From: Ophthalmolycus amberensis
Lineage: Eukaryota > Chordata > Actinopteri > Perciformes > Zoarcidae
DNA: 64,000 nt
Direction: 5' to 3'
Assembly: GCA_024529925.1 (NCBI GenBank)
Contig: JAFEUB010001108.1
Location: forward strand, 1 to 64,000
Shown: positions 49,413 through 62,741 of the stretch, one piece after another
How the letters are laid out: each line of letters starts with the position of its first letter
How positions within the stretch are numbered: position 1 is the first letter of the stretch
Made by a program: the position numbers and the translations under genes
The notes under the pieces: model-generated
Databases searched by the model: none
What the model saw: the letters and a program-made list of their open reading frames with translations, nothing else
What the model was told of the DNA's origin: nothing

Positions 49413-52256
49413 GAAGATGGATTACGGACAACATGTGTGTCTTGATCAATGCAATCAAAGCCAGGTAAGCTCTTGAATATATTGCAGGGGTCCTGACCAG
49501 CCGTTATTCTCCTTACATGCAGAAAGACAAGATTACGGAGAGTTTTCACAACAGGGTTACGGAGCCAGAACACGAACTACAGGAAGTGTTTACAACATAA
49601 CGCTCTAAGAACTGGCGTGAAGTTGATTAGTAAGGGCAAGTGCTTGTTTCCCACATATCAGAGGAGCCTCAAGTTCCCCTTTAATTTTGAGGTTCAAATT
49701 CCTCAGTCAGAATTAAACTTCCCCAGTTTTCCCTCAAGGTTTTAACTTCCCTAAAAGCTAATTGTTTCACTTTGGATTGAAACACTCCATGAGTTGAAAA
49801 GTTCAACTGACTCCAGTGAATAAAAAGCACAGAGAAAGCCAACAGAGGGGAATTTGAAGAAGAAGAAAAAAACCACACAGCCATGCTAGCGCTCTTGTAA
49901 GGAGGTGCTTTCAGCTAAATTCTATTGTCAGCAATATCATTCGGGATTATGCTCTGGGCACCATGAATATCTGCACCAAATGTATTAGCAATACAGCCAA
50001 TATTTGTTTTTAGGTATTTTACTAAACCTGTCAACCTGCTGGTGGTGCTAGACTAGAGGAAACCCCAGGGGATCACAAAAAGCTGCAGGATTCATCCTCT
50101 GTGGACCACGAATGTCTGAGCTAAATTTCATGGCAATGCATCCGATGGTTGTTGACCAAAGTTGTTGATAAACCAAGCAAAAGACAACACTGTCGGAAAA
50201 AAAACTAACCGGGGCAGCTGATAATGTTTAGAGGCCTTTTTCTCCATTTGGGATCGGAAGGATTCGTCATTTCAATCAGGACCATCATGGTCATCATTTT
50301 GATGAAAATCTCACATATACTCTCGTTCTCCTCCTCATTATCTCCATCAGCATCGATACTATCATCAGCTAACGTATCTCCCTCTGATCCTCCATCTCTT
50401 CCTGCTCTTTATATCTGTCGCCATCATGACATTTTCATGTCGTCATCGGGTTATCAAGGCAATGGTTTACATGCAGATGCTGCCTCAAAGTCCCCTTTAT
50501 CCTGCAGATCAAAGCTGCCATCAGTGACTGAAGACCAGTGACTGATGTTTGTGGCCCTGACGGAGTTAAAACTCCGTCATTGTGTGGAAGAAGCGGCTGA
50601 CACCAAACACATAGGCACCCGAGTGATTGCGCTCCATTTCATCATGCATGTGCTTTGTTGGTGTCGGCTGAACTGCTGTAGACTTGCAGATGGATTTTAG
50701 CAGCTGAAATGAGAACCGTTGACTGATTGGTTATGGATGCGTTGTTGATTCTTGAGCTGTCAATAAACGGAGCCTGGCGGACGTCTCCGGCTCGGAGCGG
50801 GCGCCTCGAGCTGGAGATCCTCATCACACTCCATTAATTGGCTGCAACTGCGATCCAGTTTTCACTGTTACAATATTTTGCTGCCAGAAGAGAGATGTGT
50901 AATTGCGCTATGTTGCACATCTTCCTTCACAAAGCATTTCTTTATGTTTTTGACAGTGTAAATCCCCGTACAAAACCCCTTATTCCCTCTGTACCGTGTT
51001 CTATCGCAAAGGAGGAGATGTACTGTACACATGAGAGGGATTTTAGGGATGTTACACAGCTGAGATTGTGCAATTGCTACAAAGTTGGCTGTAAGTTAAT
51101 ATCCTGAACTATCTCCTTGCTATTTTACAGTTGTGTGGACGTCTATATTTCTTCTCTCCTGCACGTGCTTGTTGTTGAAGTGCAGTGAACATCGTGACAC
51201 ATATTACACGACTTGAGTAACATGGGGCATGCTTTAACTGTGGTGTTAGCGGCCTAATTTAGGAGGCGGCCAGTCAACCATCAAATCCATATTTTGTTAT
51301 TAAGAAGATGAAACCATCGTCCATTTATTTCTTGATTTTTCTTACACTAAATGCTTTGGACTGATATCCATTATTAGTTGTCATTAAAAAATGACTATTC
51401 TGTCAAATATCTATTCTATGGTAAACTTCACTGATTGCATTTCAGATATTGTTAATCTAGTGATTATTGTGAGTAAATATCAAACTAATACTTTTACATT
51501 TGGTTTTTAGGCTGCTGTCCGTGGTGCTGATCAAAAGCTGGTTGGCAGGGTGGGAGTTGCTGTCGCCATTGTCTCCTTTTTGCTGTTGTCTAGATTGTGT
51601 GCGTGTGTTTGCTCATTAAATATAAATCTGTGCATCGTGGACCCACCACTTTAATGTAACGCTGCTTTCCAGACGTGACGTCAGGACTTCGGCGCTCCTA
51701 TAGCGGTAAAATAGCAGCTAGTCGCCATTTTTCTACAACCACAGGGCCTTTTTAAAACATGGTGGATTCTAGCACTTCTCTGACGAAGATGGAGTTCACA
51801 GTCTTATGTCATCACTTATTAAAAAAAAAAAAGAAGAAGAGTGGGATAGCATTCATTTTGTTGCTCTGCGATTATATCCACCATGACTCCATAAAAAAAG
51901 TGTAAATGCCTCTGCTGAAGAAGAGGAAGCTACTGTGTTTAGCCTCCAGTCTTTTGCCGGAGTGATTCAACAGTGTCTGCTGTAGGTGTCGGAGCCAACC
52001 TGCTGGTGTCAGGTGGGTTACATTTCACAGGTTAACCTGATAACCCGCCAACAACCCTCTCAGGATTTGCTGTCACATTCAATTACCCCCCACCTGAGCG
52101 TCTGCGTGTTTGTATGTGAAAGCAAAAGAGAGAAAGGAGAAAAAAAAGGCAAGACGGAGAGGAATTACGCAGCGCTGAAAGAGATCGATGAGTGTTTGAC
52201 TGCCTCTGTGCGTCTGTTTGCTTGTCTGTTGTTTACTTTCAGTGTGCACTCGTGTA

Positions 52257-52294
<38 letters not shown>

Positions 52295-53257
52295 GGCTAA
52301 TTCTTGTTCACCCGTGTCACAGCGGTGACATAAAAAAATGCTGTCATAAACCTCCTGCCGTCTGCGGTGTTGCTTTCGCTGCACAGAAAAGACGATAACT
52401 TTTTATACATTGGCTAAAATGATCTGTATTAAGAAAAGACTGAATCCCAAACTGTAATGGCCTGTGAAGTAGAAGCCTTCGTTCTAATTCGAAATCCTCC
52501 TTCACAAGCCTGTCTATGGGTGATTTAACAGGCCCATAAGACAACACGAAACAAATGTTTTCACAGCCAAAGGATTGCGAAAGTGTGCCATGACACTGAC
52601 GTATGCTGCTGTTTTTCACCGCCTGGAAAATGGGGCCGTTGTTCTGTTCCCATCGATCAAAGCATTATTGGCTGTAATTCATAAATCTGTATTCCGAAAG
52701 AGGAGAGATAATCTGTCACTGTAGAACAGATGTAATGCTTTTGAAGACGGAGACCCATTTCTAGGGCAGTGCGCGCGCGCGTGTGTGTGTGTGTGTCGCT
52801 GGAATATTGCCACAAATTACTCAGAATGAATCCAGTCCTTATTAAGGCATCAGACTGAAAAAGTGTGACAAGATGCATAGTAATCGCCCGCAGTTGACTC
52901 GGTTAATGCTGATGGCGTTCTGCGATGATCGCTTTAGAGTTGTGCAGATGAGGAGAGACGCAGATGTAAATGCACACAGGCAGCTTTTTGTTCGGCTGTA
53001 ATTCAGTATGTGGCAAACAAGGTGCATGCGAATGAATGTAACACGTATATATAACAGTCATCGGCGCTGTTCCTGTTTTAAATCAAATGTGTAAATGTGA
53101 GACAACCCACACTCCTCCCACAGTGTGAAGAAGGCCACTCAGGTGGATTTCAGACATTAATTTGCCGGTAGGTGTGAATGTGTTTGACTGCAGGTCAGCT
53201 TTGTAGCAAACTGGTGACTTGATGCATGCTGGGAAAGGCTCCAGCAACATTGTCATG

Positions 53258-53345
53258 TCAGGCTGGGCGATGTGGCACAAAATCTTCTATTTCATATCTC
53301 GATAACGATATACAGCATGAGAAATAACCACGTGGTAAAGCTTAT
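53258..53345 (+). repeat. MITE-like end (GGCTGGGCGATGTGGC type)
   Basis: CAGGCTGGGCGATGTGGCACAAAATC, followed by ATATCTCGATAACGATATACAG, matches the start of a common fish non-autonomous DNA element ('ggctgggcgatatggc...cgatat'). Only one end was seen. Confidence 0.5.
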
Positions 53346-54949
53346 TTTTTTGTGTAGTTCCGTGTGCATTTAACACTGGGAAAGTACAGAGCACTTTCTG
53401 TGTTTTTTCAAGAGCTTAAGTGCAAAATGAACAGAAGAGTGTCAAGTGAAATTACAAAGAACAGGCTTAAGATGATGGCAAATGGAATATGAATCACAAA
53501 CAGCAAATAAATGCACTATTTGTCCCTTTTCACAGGCTGGTGCTCTGTTTTTTTTGCAGGTAATACTCCCTATGACTAGTAAACATAGTTACGTGTACAA
53601 TTCATTTTTATGCATCAGGCAAGAACAGGGAACAAACTGCATGTCATTCCTTACCTGTCCAATAGTCCCCACTGAGCCACCTCACCGACCTAACTAATTG
53701 GTCTCAGTTCATATAGTGAACTACTGGAGCTCACTGACCACCAGACAATCCATGTTGTCCGTTTTTTTCCCCCAGATTGCTTTTGTTCTGAAGATTTTTA
53801 CTTGATTTTTGACATTTCACTTTTAAAATATGTATATATATTTTTCAATTATTATTGCAAGACAAGAGACAAGAGGACGGCCAGAGCAGTGAATACAGAC
53901 CAGCTAACATCAAGTAGTCAGTGTATGGGAGAACGGAGTGGTGTGTGTATGAAAAAATGTATATACTGTGTATACATATATACATACATGTGTATATGGA
54001 CAGGCAAAAATCTATAATAGTAATAAAAGACTATAATTTTAACATTAATAGGATGGGTGGTGTCACGTTTGTAAAAACATAATGAAGGATGACTAGATGG
54101 AGTGATGTTCTGTTGTAGTGTATGTGATGGAGGAGGTTAGATTTCCCATTGAAATGTAATCTTATCATTACGTTTTTCCAGTGTGTGCAATGTGTGGTAT
54201 TCCTTGATTTCCACATCATGAGGACAGTAGACACTTCACTCTTTTAAAAAAAAAAAATCCATCTGCCTTGACTTTGTGGACGTTTACCCTTCAGACCAAC
54301 TCAAGATTGCTCCTTTCGCTTTCTCTGCTGCTTCTTAATGAGCACGGTGACACCTATTAGAGTCAAGATGCCCGTTAAGAACGCAATTCGTTAACCGCAA
54401 CAAAGAGCGCACTCAATCATGCTGACTCTCCCTCCTTCATCAAATCCTCTAATTTTACTAGGATGCCAGCTCATTAAATGCCTATCTGCCTATCCATGGT
54501 ACTTTTGTTTACAAGCCCTAATTCACTTCGTTTGACAGTCTCAACATAAATGAGCCAAAACCTAAAAGGCAATTCCTCCTCTAATCAACCTGTTTGCTGA
54601 CGTTATGGCCATATTAGCTATCTAAGGTGACACGCTACCACCACATGATCATGAAATCAATCCGTTCAGGTTTAAAGACGTTGCACACTTGTTTAGTTGA
54701 TGGTTGCGGTAAAGCTGCATGTATGTTATATGTAACAGCAAGCACATCTTCTTCATATTCTATTGACCAACTTGCTAGGGACTACCAGCAGTGTTTCCGA
54801 TACATTGACATTCTTTTTTTTTTTTTTTTTTACTACTGGTGCAGTGCCTGTTTGGAGTGTGTGCCCATTCAGAACAGGCAGATTGGTTGGACCCCATATG
54901 TGGTGCTTGCAGCGAGAATCGCTCGTTGAACAAAAGTGAACCTGCAGTT

Positions 54950-55130
54950 AAGGGATGTCACGAGAACCAATACTTTGGTACCAAGTCGATGCCAAGATTC
55001 TGTGACGCAACTTGTTATTCTACGGTAGCGAAAGTACCATTAAGGTACAGTCAGGGCTCGAGACAAATGGCGTCCCGTCGTTTCCGGGATGTCAAACAGT
55101 GTGGGACTGAAAAGGCATACATCTAACATG
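54950..55130 (+). repeat. MITE-like element (GGGATGTCACGAGAACC type)
   Basis: AGGGATGTCACGAGAACCAATACTTTGGTACCAAGTCGATGCCAAG resembles a fish non-autonomous element whose end reads 'gggatgtaacgataccagtatttcggtacc'. Right end not defined. Confidence 0.4.
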
Positions 55131-55595
55131 ATGGCTTAAATCTACTGGTACATCAGATTAGACAGTCGACTCACGACGCAGGGAAACAACTCATTCATCT
55201 GTCGGCTAGCTATTGAATTAGTGAGAAGCGTGTTCGTGAATGCTTCATGAGTAATGTCTGAATAACAAAACGACTGCGTTCAAGCTAAAGATCAAGATCT
55301 GACAATTGAACACGTTTGAATATTCAAAAATTGGCCAGGATGTTGACGGTGAAAAAGAGGAAGATTGTGTCAAATGGCTTTGCCTGAGGAAGGCTGGTGG
55401 GGATGACACTTTGAAGCAAAGTTCTCAAAACGAGCTGCTTTCATATAAACACCAAGAAGTACCATCTGACCCTGTTGTTGTTGCCCCTCGTCAAAGCATT
55501 TTTCATTCCTTCCCCCCTCACCGAACTGTTGCGAGCCCCAGACTTTCTTTCAACTGTAATTTCAAGTGAAGCGAGCTCTCAGTTCTTATGTTAAC

Positions 55596-55613
55596 GGGGG
55601 GGGGGGGGGGGGG
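55596..55613. repeat. poly-G run (G18)
   Basis: Eighteen consecutive G residues between TTAAC and CGGAAGAGG. Confidence 0.9.
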
Positions 55614-55779
55614 CGGAAGAGGCAGCGGGAGCTCATTATCACTGGATCCAACTGCACTTTTACCCCAGGCTACTGCCAAAGCTCATTAAAACAGGCCAAC
55701 AATGGAGTCACATTCTGAACTCTGGAATGTCTCTGTCAGACTCGGTGTGGAATGTCACAGGCATGGCATATTCTTTTCC

Positions 55780-56020
55780 TTCTTTCAGATTCTCGTAGAA
55801 GTCGCCGCTGCTGTCATGGAAGGAGGTCATTTGGAGACGCCACTTGTTAAAACCAGGGTGCGCCAGTCCTTACACCTGTTTTACAGACGTCTCTTTCCCA
55901 ATGCAAGTCAATGGGAAAAAGTATCTTTGGGGCCCAATGGCATCACATGACGGATCCAGAGTTGCAATTCCACCGTTTGTCCACATAATTGACTTCGAAG
56001 CCCGGCGCTCTTCCTTAGTA
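55780..56020. repeat. dispersed teleost repeat, degraded copy
   Basis: CAGACGTCTCTTTCCCAATGCAAGTCAATGGGAAAAAGT followed by GGGGCCCAATGGCATCACATGACGG resembles the complement of a common fish repeat that contains 'ttcccattgacttgcattgagaaagagacg'. Limits approximate. Confidence 0.4.
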
Positions 56021-56968
56021 TAAACAGGAAGAAGTTGAATAAAGTCGAGGCTCAAAGTACCCCGATATATCTCCCCTCATGTAATGATTTAATACTCTTT
56101 CTATTTCTAAAAGAGTGGAAAAGATTAGCTAAAAGTCTCTGCTTCTCTATCAGCAAACTACAACTATTGATATGCATCAAACTCTGTCTGATTCCAGTGC
56201 GTTCTTCAAAGATCATCAGGACACCAGTACGTAGTAAGTATAGAATACGAATAGAGTTGGGGAACAGTAGTTCAGACTTCATCAACTGGCCCGGTCTGAA
56301 CTTCTTCTCCACAACAAATCCCATTGGTTCTGTAGATGGAGGCGGGATCAGGAGGAAGCTAGCGTTGAATTGGCATGGCACCGTTTAGGAGAGAGAATAC
56401 ACAGTGCAATACATAAACTCATATTTGCGGTTCATTATATGCTGTACAACTTGATTTTAGATCATATTAAAATGTAGAAAAATAGAAACTTTGCTCATTT
56501 TAAATATATATTAATAATGCATTAAGCCAGCTGAGACTGAATTTAAGCTCTGTGGCTGTTGGGGCGCCACATGTGAAGCCTCTATCGACCGGCAGCCACT
56601 GGATGCATTGTATGTTCAACCTCCATTGGCTTGCTGTCTTGACAAACAAAGAGCACTACTTTGTGGGCAGACGACCATCATTGTTTATCCTCTTTAAGAA
56701 GGACACAAGAGTATTGGATGTAAATGCTAGGCTGAGAATACCGGCAGATGTGAATTTGTTGTTGTAGACTCGTAGAGGGAGATGAATACAGAGTACAACA
56801 CTATTATCAGGGGCTAGAATATAATAACATACATCTATCATCATGGATTCCAGTTGCATTTCCTACTTTCCTTCCTTCACTTCTCAAATATTATCAGGGT
56901 TTGCTTTTTTGTTGAACAGTGGTAAAATTTAAGAAGAAAGATATCAAATGAGCACCACGACTTCATAA

Positions 56969-56990
56969 CCCCCCCCCCCCCCCCCCCCCC
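56969..56990. repeat. poly-C run (C22)
   Basis: Twenty-two consecutive C residues between CTTCATAA and TTTACTTTT, the longest homopolymer noticed in the window. Confidence 0.9.
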
Positions 56991-57531
56991 TTTACTTTTT
57001 TTGTTTTGTCGGTACGATTTACCCCTGCGGCTGATAAACGTGCCTGTTTTTGCATGTTGAGATATGCAGGAAGAGAAACATAAATCATCCACTGCACACA
57101 TGTGATTGCTACTGTAGCTCCTGGCGTCCTTTTAATAACTAGTAACGGACGGTAGATTTGCATGCTTTCAGAAAAGGAGCTCTCTCTACGTTCCTTTCTC
57201 TCCTTGCGTTTATCTATCAACATGTGCAGCGTCTGCGGTGCGTATGGGTGTTTACGTGAGTGCGGTTTGGCGCTTTTGCCTGCAGTCAAGCTGGAACGTG
57301 AGGAAACGATGTCGGCCGAGAAACAAACCGTAGATTCTTGCAGCGCTTTGGTAGCAGGAGGTCCGAAGTGTCTACAGTGTGTGTGTGTGTGTGTGTGTGC
57401 GCATGAATCCATATACATTTGATAATTGTAATTGTTTTTCCAATGAGTCTCAGTGGAAAACCACGTGAATGAAGTGGAGTTGCCCTTCAGCTCCATGGCC
57501 TGCTGAAGAAGGTGGGCCTCCAATGATCTCT

Positions 57532-57697
<166 letters not shown>

Positions 57698-58377
57698 TTC
57701 TACAACTATCTTTGTGAGAATCAATTTGAGTTTTGGAGTGTGAGTACAATGTTGAGACGTTTGTGAGGGTTCGGGTGGTTGGAAATGTATTCTGTCAACG
57801 CGTGTCGAGTATTGAAGTACATAGTTGTGTGTTTGTTGGTCACAAATGAAATGAGGAAAGTAGAAAATACAAAAAGAATCCTTTCTTTTATAGTTATGGG
57901 AATAATGTGTAATATGACAGTTACTCGTGCATGAGACCAGTACCGTAGACGGAGAGAATCAGATACGACCAGCTCGTATGGGAGGGAACAGGAAGAAGCT
58001 AATAGGATTCGGTATTAGCTGAGGGTTGATGCACACTATTCTCTGTGTAACAGCCAGGATCCGTCCGCGGCGATATCGATTGGAAACAGTGATCAGTCTT
58101 TGTAGTTGAGGCCCGAGTGGACAGCAGGAGCGACTCCTCTGAGCTAATAGCCGTCACTCAGCGACCTCCCTGCAAACAAAGAGCACGCAACGAGAACACA
58201 GAGGCGAAGCATGAGAGTGGCAAAGTGAGTGTGTGTATGTGTGTGTGTGTGCCTCTGTTTTTCAGTGTAGAGAGGGAAGTCTCTGTGGTAGGGAGGTGGA
58301 CTGCCTGAGTGAGTGTGTGTGTGTGTGTACACATATTTGCATTTTTGTGATGGAGTATGCATGGGTGCACATGTGCA

Positions 58378-58378
<1 letters not shown>

Positions 58379-58410
<32 letters not shown>

Positions 58411-58431
58411 GTGTGTGTGTGTGTGTGTGTT
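58379..58431. repeat. (GT)n microsatellite
   Basis: About 53 bp of GT interrupted by one AG step near 58408. Confidence 0.95.
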
Positions 58432-59900
58432 TCCACGCGAGGCGCTTCAGCAGTGTGGTACCTCCCGGCGCCCCTCGTTCACCTATCCCCTAATCTCTCC
58501 CGACTCCCAAGTGAGATAACGGAGCTTACTGACGTTTGAATATTCCGACTCCTTGGCCGGAATATCAATTAAGACCAAGCTCCTGGCAGCCTTCTCTTTC
58601 CCCTTCTTCTCTCCTCCTGCTGTGCTCGTTTCTCCTGTCACTCCTGCGGCCTGATTGTGTTGAGGCAAAATATAAAATAAAATAAAAATAAAAAACCTTC
58701 ACGTGGACACGTTGGAAGGCTGACCAGATTTGCACCACCGCGGGAGGTTTCACGGGAGCTTGCACTGATTAAAGGAGAGAAGGGATGCTGGCGTTGGATA
58801 ACGGATACCTTTCCCTTTTTGGATCTGTCCTCTTTCTGCCGAGCTTCGCCCAATTTCGGGGAGATTTGATTTGATTCAATTTCCCTCTAATCTCGCCGCC
58901 TCGTGCACATTAGAATGTCTGGAGCTGCGTGTGAAGTGTAGAATAGGGGGGGGGGGGGTACTGATGACAAATTTCCAGTTGCTTTGAGTAACGAGCAGCC
59001 TGAAAAACGGAGGGTTGCATAAATCTACATACATAACCCGAAAGTAACGAAGAGCGAGAAAGTGAAATAAAGTCATTCATCCTCTCCCTGTCAAGTCCCT
59101 CTGTCAACTTACACTTCGCTGGCCTCGCAAGAAAGTCAGTTGACTACATTATTCATTATGTGCATTAAAGTGTAGATACAGCTGCGACGGAGCCACTGAG
59201 AGGTACGTTTTTCATCTCACACACTTTCACACTCGCATATGCTCAATCCAGAAATAACGAGAAGAAAGACGGCCGCGGCGTTATTCTTCCCCGCTAGGTT
59301 CACGCGATCAATTCCAACACGGTGGGGAATTAGTGAGGCCTCCTCCCGGAGCGAAGCGGATGACAAGTTATCAAAATAACTAATAAACGTTTGGAAACTC
59401 AGTTCTCGGCTCCAGAGGGAGAAGAAGTGGGGAGAGGTAAAGGGCTTGCAATACTGAGAAATAGAGGCACGTACTGTGCAGAAAAAAAGGAGAAGATGCT
59501 GCAGAAGAGCTCACGGCATTGCCCGGATTGGAGACATTCGGTCGGTTAAGGAGCCGTTGACTTATCGTGTCCTGTTTTGAGCTGACTCAAAGGATTCTGC
59601 TGAGTAACTTTGTTTGGGATGAGGTTACAGCGCACTGTAAATTCTCCCACGCAGCGGAGAATCACCCGGCATAAACAGGGCAGAGATGGAGGGAATAATA
59701 AAGCCTTGGCTCATATCGCTGCACCTCAAACAACCACTCATCATCCCTTCTCCTTCCTCTCGCCGATCATCCTGTTATTTTTTTACCCGATCTCTCCCCT
59801 TCTTTCTTTCAGTCTCCCCTCTCGCCATCAGTCCATCCTTCCCTCCCTCCCCACCACAGTTGTTGCCTTGGTAACAATACAAAGAGATTTTTCTTTGCAG

Positions 59901-60127
59901 CTCTGTCACCGTGGCAACGCTTGGCTTTCCTCCAGGCCGTTGTTGGAAGCGCGCCGCCCTCTGGTCCGCTCCAGCCGGCTTGCGCTGACCACCGCCGGAT
60001 CGAGGCTATCCATTGGCTGGACGCTGCTCAAGCGCCGGGGCCTCCGTGGGCTCTGGAGGAGATGCAGATACTCCAAGATGGAGGCTCTGTGGTGCTGAAA
60101 CTACTGGAGAATCATTGTTTTGATTGA
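59901..60127 (+). CDS. possible terminal coding exon of an unidentified gene
   Basis: A good 3' splice site (AGATTTTTCTTTGCAG, ending 59900) precedes a GC-rich frame that starts with two bases of a split codon and runs 74 codons to TGA at 60125-60127. It begins LSPWQRLAFLQAVVGSAPPS and ends EEMQILQDGGSVVLKLLENH followed by CFD. The GC-rich composition changes sharply from the AT-rich flanks, as in exons. I do not recognise the protein, no domain is visible, and no partner exon upstream could be assigned. A second frame (to 60098) is also open across the segment, which weakens the case. Alternatives are an untranslated exon, a conserved regulatory block or chance. Confidence 0.35.
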
Positions 60128-60796
60128 GACTCTGGTGATTATCAGAGTGTGTGGACTGGAATGGATCGACTATCTGTTAGAATTACTTGGTTTTGTCTTA
60201 CGCTGGTGTTTGGTTTATTCTAACTCAGATCATGAGTTGAGGAAACACAATGTACTGTTTTAATATGTACACTTTTTGATTCCGGGTCAATTTTGGATGA
60301 CTTGATTTACTACAGTAAGTATGCCTCTGACTGGCTCCTCATCTAGAGCACTTGCAGCAAGGCTCATGGCAAGTACTTTTCATGCCAAACTGACAGAAAA
60401 ACATGATTTCTCTGAAACAAAGTTGAACTAACCAGCACTGGTCTTTGTAATGTAAACTAAATAAGAGGTGCAGTCGGTAATACATTGGCCAAATGTTCCA
60501 AAGAGATACTACTCTACGACTGGGTCCATACAACATATGTTTACAGTCATAAAAAGTGGTGGTGTGCTTTAGCGTTGGAGGCGTGCTGTTCGATCAGCTG
60601 CTGATCAAAACCAGCTGGATTTTTTCAGCTGATCAGTTTCTTATTTCCGTTCGTTTGCCGGTCACACTCGCACACGCGTGCGGCACGATAGCTTCACGTT
60701 GGCACACATCGACATCGTTTGGGACGGTTGAGCTACGGACACGGCTTGGCTGTGTGCCAGAAGACACAGAGAGACGACTGTTCATCCTCAACAACA

Positions 60797-60915
60797 ATGG
60801 CAGCTCCCGAAGAGGTTAGCGTAGTGTTTAGAGAGCAATGAACAACGCCGAAAGCTTTCGTCGATGGAAAATATGTTTTCGCTCTCCTCCCGACTGGCTT
60901 TGGCAAGAGTTTGAC
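60797..60915 (+). pseudogene. RecQ-like helicase fragment, broken
   Basis: From ATG at 60797 the frame reads MAAPEEVSVVFREQ, then a stop (60839-60841), then continues in the same frame as TTPKAFVDGKYVFALLPTGF followed by GKSL before similarity stops. LLPTGFGKS is a Walker A (motif I) of the RecQ type, preceded by the G-K-x-V-F-A-x-L-P block. The rest of the helicase is absent. I recall near-identical N-termini as a multi-copy sequence in fish genomes, often in repeats, so this is probably a fragment carried by a non-autonomous mobile element rather than a host helicase gene. The downstream GACAGATGGTTCATCCAATC block is likely part of the same repeat. Confidence 0.55.
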
Positions 60916-62698
60916 TGACAGATGGTTCATCCAATCACCTGCCAAGTACTTTTTTGGAGCTGCTTGCCCTTTTTCCACACAGTTTCCAATGACAGATTCT
61001 CAGATGGTTCCATATAACAAAAAGTTAACAAAAAGTCTCGTAAAAAAAAGTGTTAAAATATTGCGCAACAGGCATTATTCATCAGGTACAAAGATAAATT
61101 GTAGGTGACTTAGGGGGGTTTGTTTAACAGGAAATTCAGAGCTACTGTCGGGCAGGTGATCACATGCACTTTTAAGTAACATTAATGACATGGCATGAAG
61201 ATTTATATTTAAAAGGCAAATACGGATGGCGTAAAAACACATCTGGAACCAGCGGCCCTCCCACTTCACAACTCTCCATCTTGAATCGCCCAAAGCATGA
61301 TGGGAACTGTAGAACTTTGTTTAATTCAGTAGATCTTAACTTAGAACATGATTTCCTCCCAAATACAAGTAAGTAAAGGAAAACAATCGGACTCACAAAA
61401 CTCATTGTTACATTTTTTTCTTCATTTTTCACTACCAGTACATATTCTGACATTATCCGGCTCAGAATGCCCTCTCAGCATGGTTCTTATATTGCTGGAT
61501 TACTGACATTTTGCTCTATTCATCCATTTATGTACAGATATTCGCCCTTTGCTGAAAGTATGTTGACACACAGGCCCAGAATGTTACGTCTGACGTTCAA
61601 ACGGTGTTTGAATTGTGGAGAAAGATCCATTATGATAGTGTTGAGGAGAGAGAGAAGTGGCTGAGAGTCGCTTCCTTCCATGCGGGCCCATAATTGCCTG
61701 CTACACCCCTGCTGGTGGAACACAGATATTGCTGCAAAATGCTAATGCTGCACAGCTGGTGCCGAAACAGTGCGCCACTCGCAAGGTGCAGCCGCCAGTT
61801 GGCAACTAATGGGCTTATTACAACAGCACCAGGAGACTTGACATTTTGGATGTATTGTGCCAACTGAGTAAAATGCACTTTAGAGATGTCACACTAATTG
61901 GGATTGTGTTTTGGCAGGCCGGTTCTGGCAGGGGTTGGGATTTTCTACATTTACCAGGGCCAAAACCTGGCATCAACACTCCGACAACTGATTACACTTG
62001 TGTAAGGGTGTCCGTGTTTGGTTGTTGAGGGGTCTTTTGTTTGAGTGTGAATGAGTTTTTTTTCCCCCCTTCTTTTTTTTCAAATACTGCACGACTTTGC
62101 TTCACATCAAGGACTACTGGAAAGATTTCTCAGGGTATCGTGTGGACAGATTAGTCTCCTCCCCCACCGTCATTGTGATGGTGACTGGCAGGACACATCA
62201 CTTCAATTGAGGCATGGAATAGAAACAAAAGAAGTTATGAACTACCAGCTGTTACAGTAAGAAGAAGAAAATAATGCGTCCTTTGAACAAAGCATGTAAA
62301 CATGTTCACATAGGTGTTTGTTATTTAAGTGGCATCTACAGTGTGCTGCTTGATTTAGTCTCCAGCATACATATATATAATGCATATAATACAGTGACTT
62401 CTTGTCATTGAGTCATTGTCCCTCCTCTGTCATCATTACTTAACGTAAATGATAAAAAAATAGTTTTACACCCAGTTTCATATTGGGAGCTTTGGATCCA
62501 AAGTTTCATATTCCAGCAGTGAAATTGGTGCGTAGAGTTAAAGCCCCTGACAGCTCTGACCATTACATGGAACATCACCTTCGACTATTCGTGTGTCAGT
62601 TTGCTGTATTTTGATCTGTCAGCTGTTTAACTGCTAAGATGTCTTTCTCACCATTGAGACAAACTTCCATTCTTCAACCCCGACACACCACTCAGAAC

Positions 62699-62700
<2 letters not shown>

Positions 62701-62738
<38 letters not shown>
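62701..62738. repeat. (CA)n microsatellite
   Basis: About 38 bp of uninterrupted CA after CAGAACCTA. Confidence 0.95.

Positions 62739-62741
<3 letters not shown>

Noticed and set aside
51511..51655. Segment after TTTGGTTTTTAG whose frame contains a hydrophobic stretch GVAVAIVSFLLLSRLC, resembling a membrane segment.
   Set aside because: No in-phase donor, no recognisable family, and a second frame is equally open; treated as chance.
59610..60098. 162-codon frame overlapping the possible exon at 59901.
   Set aside because: Its start is not ATG, its first half is pyrimidine-rich low complexity, and the other frame fits the splice acceptor and stop better.
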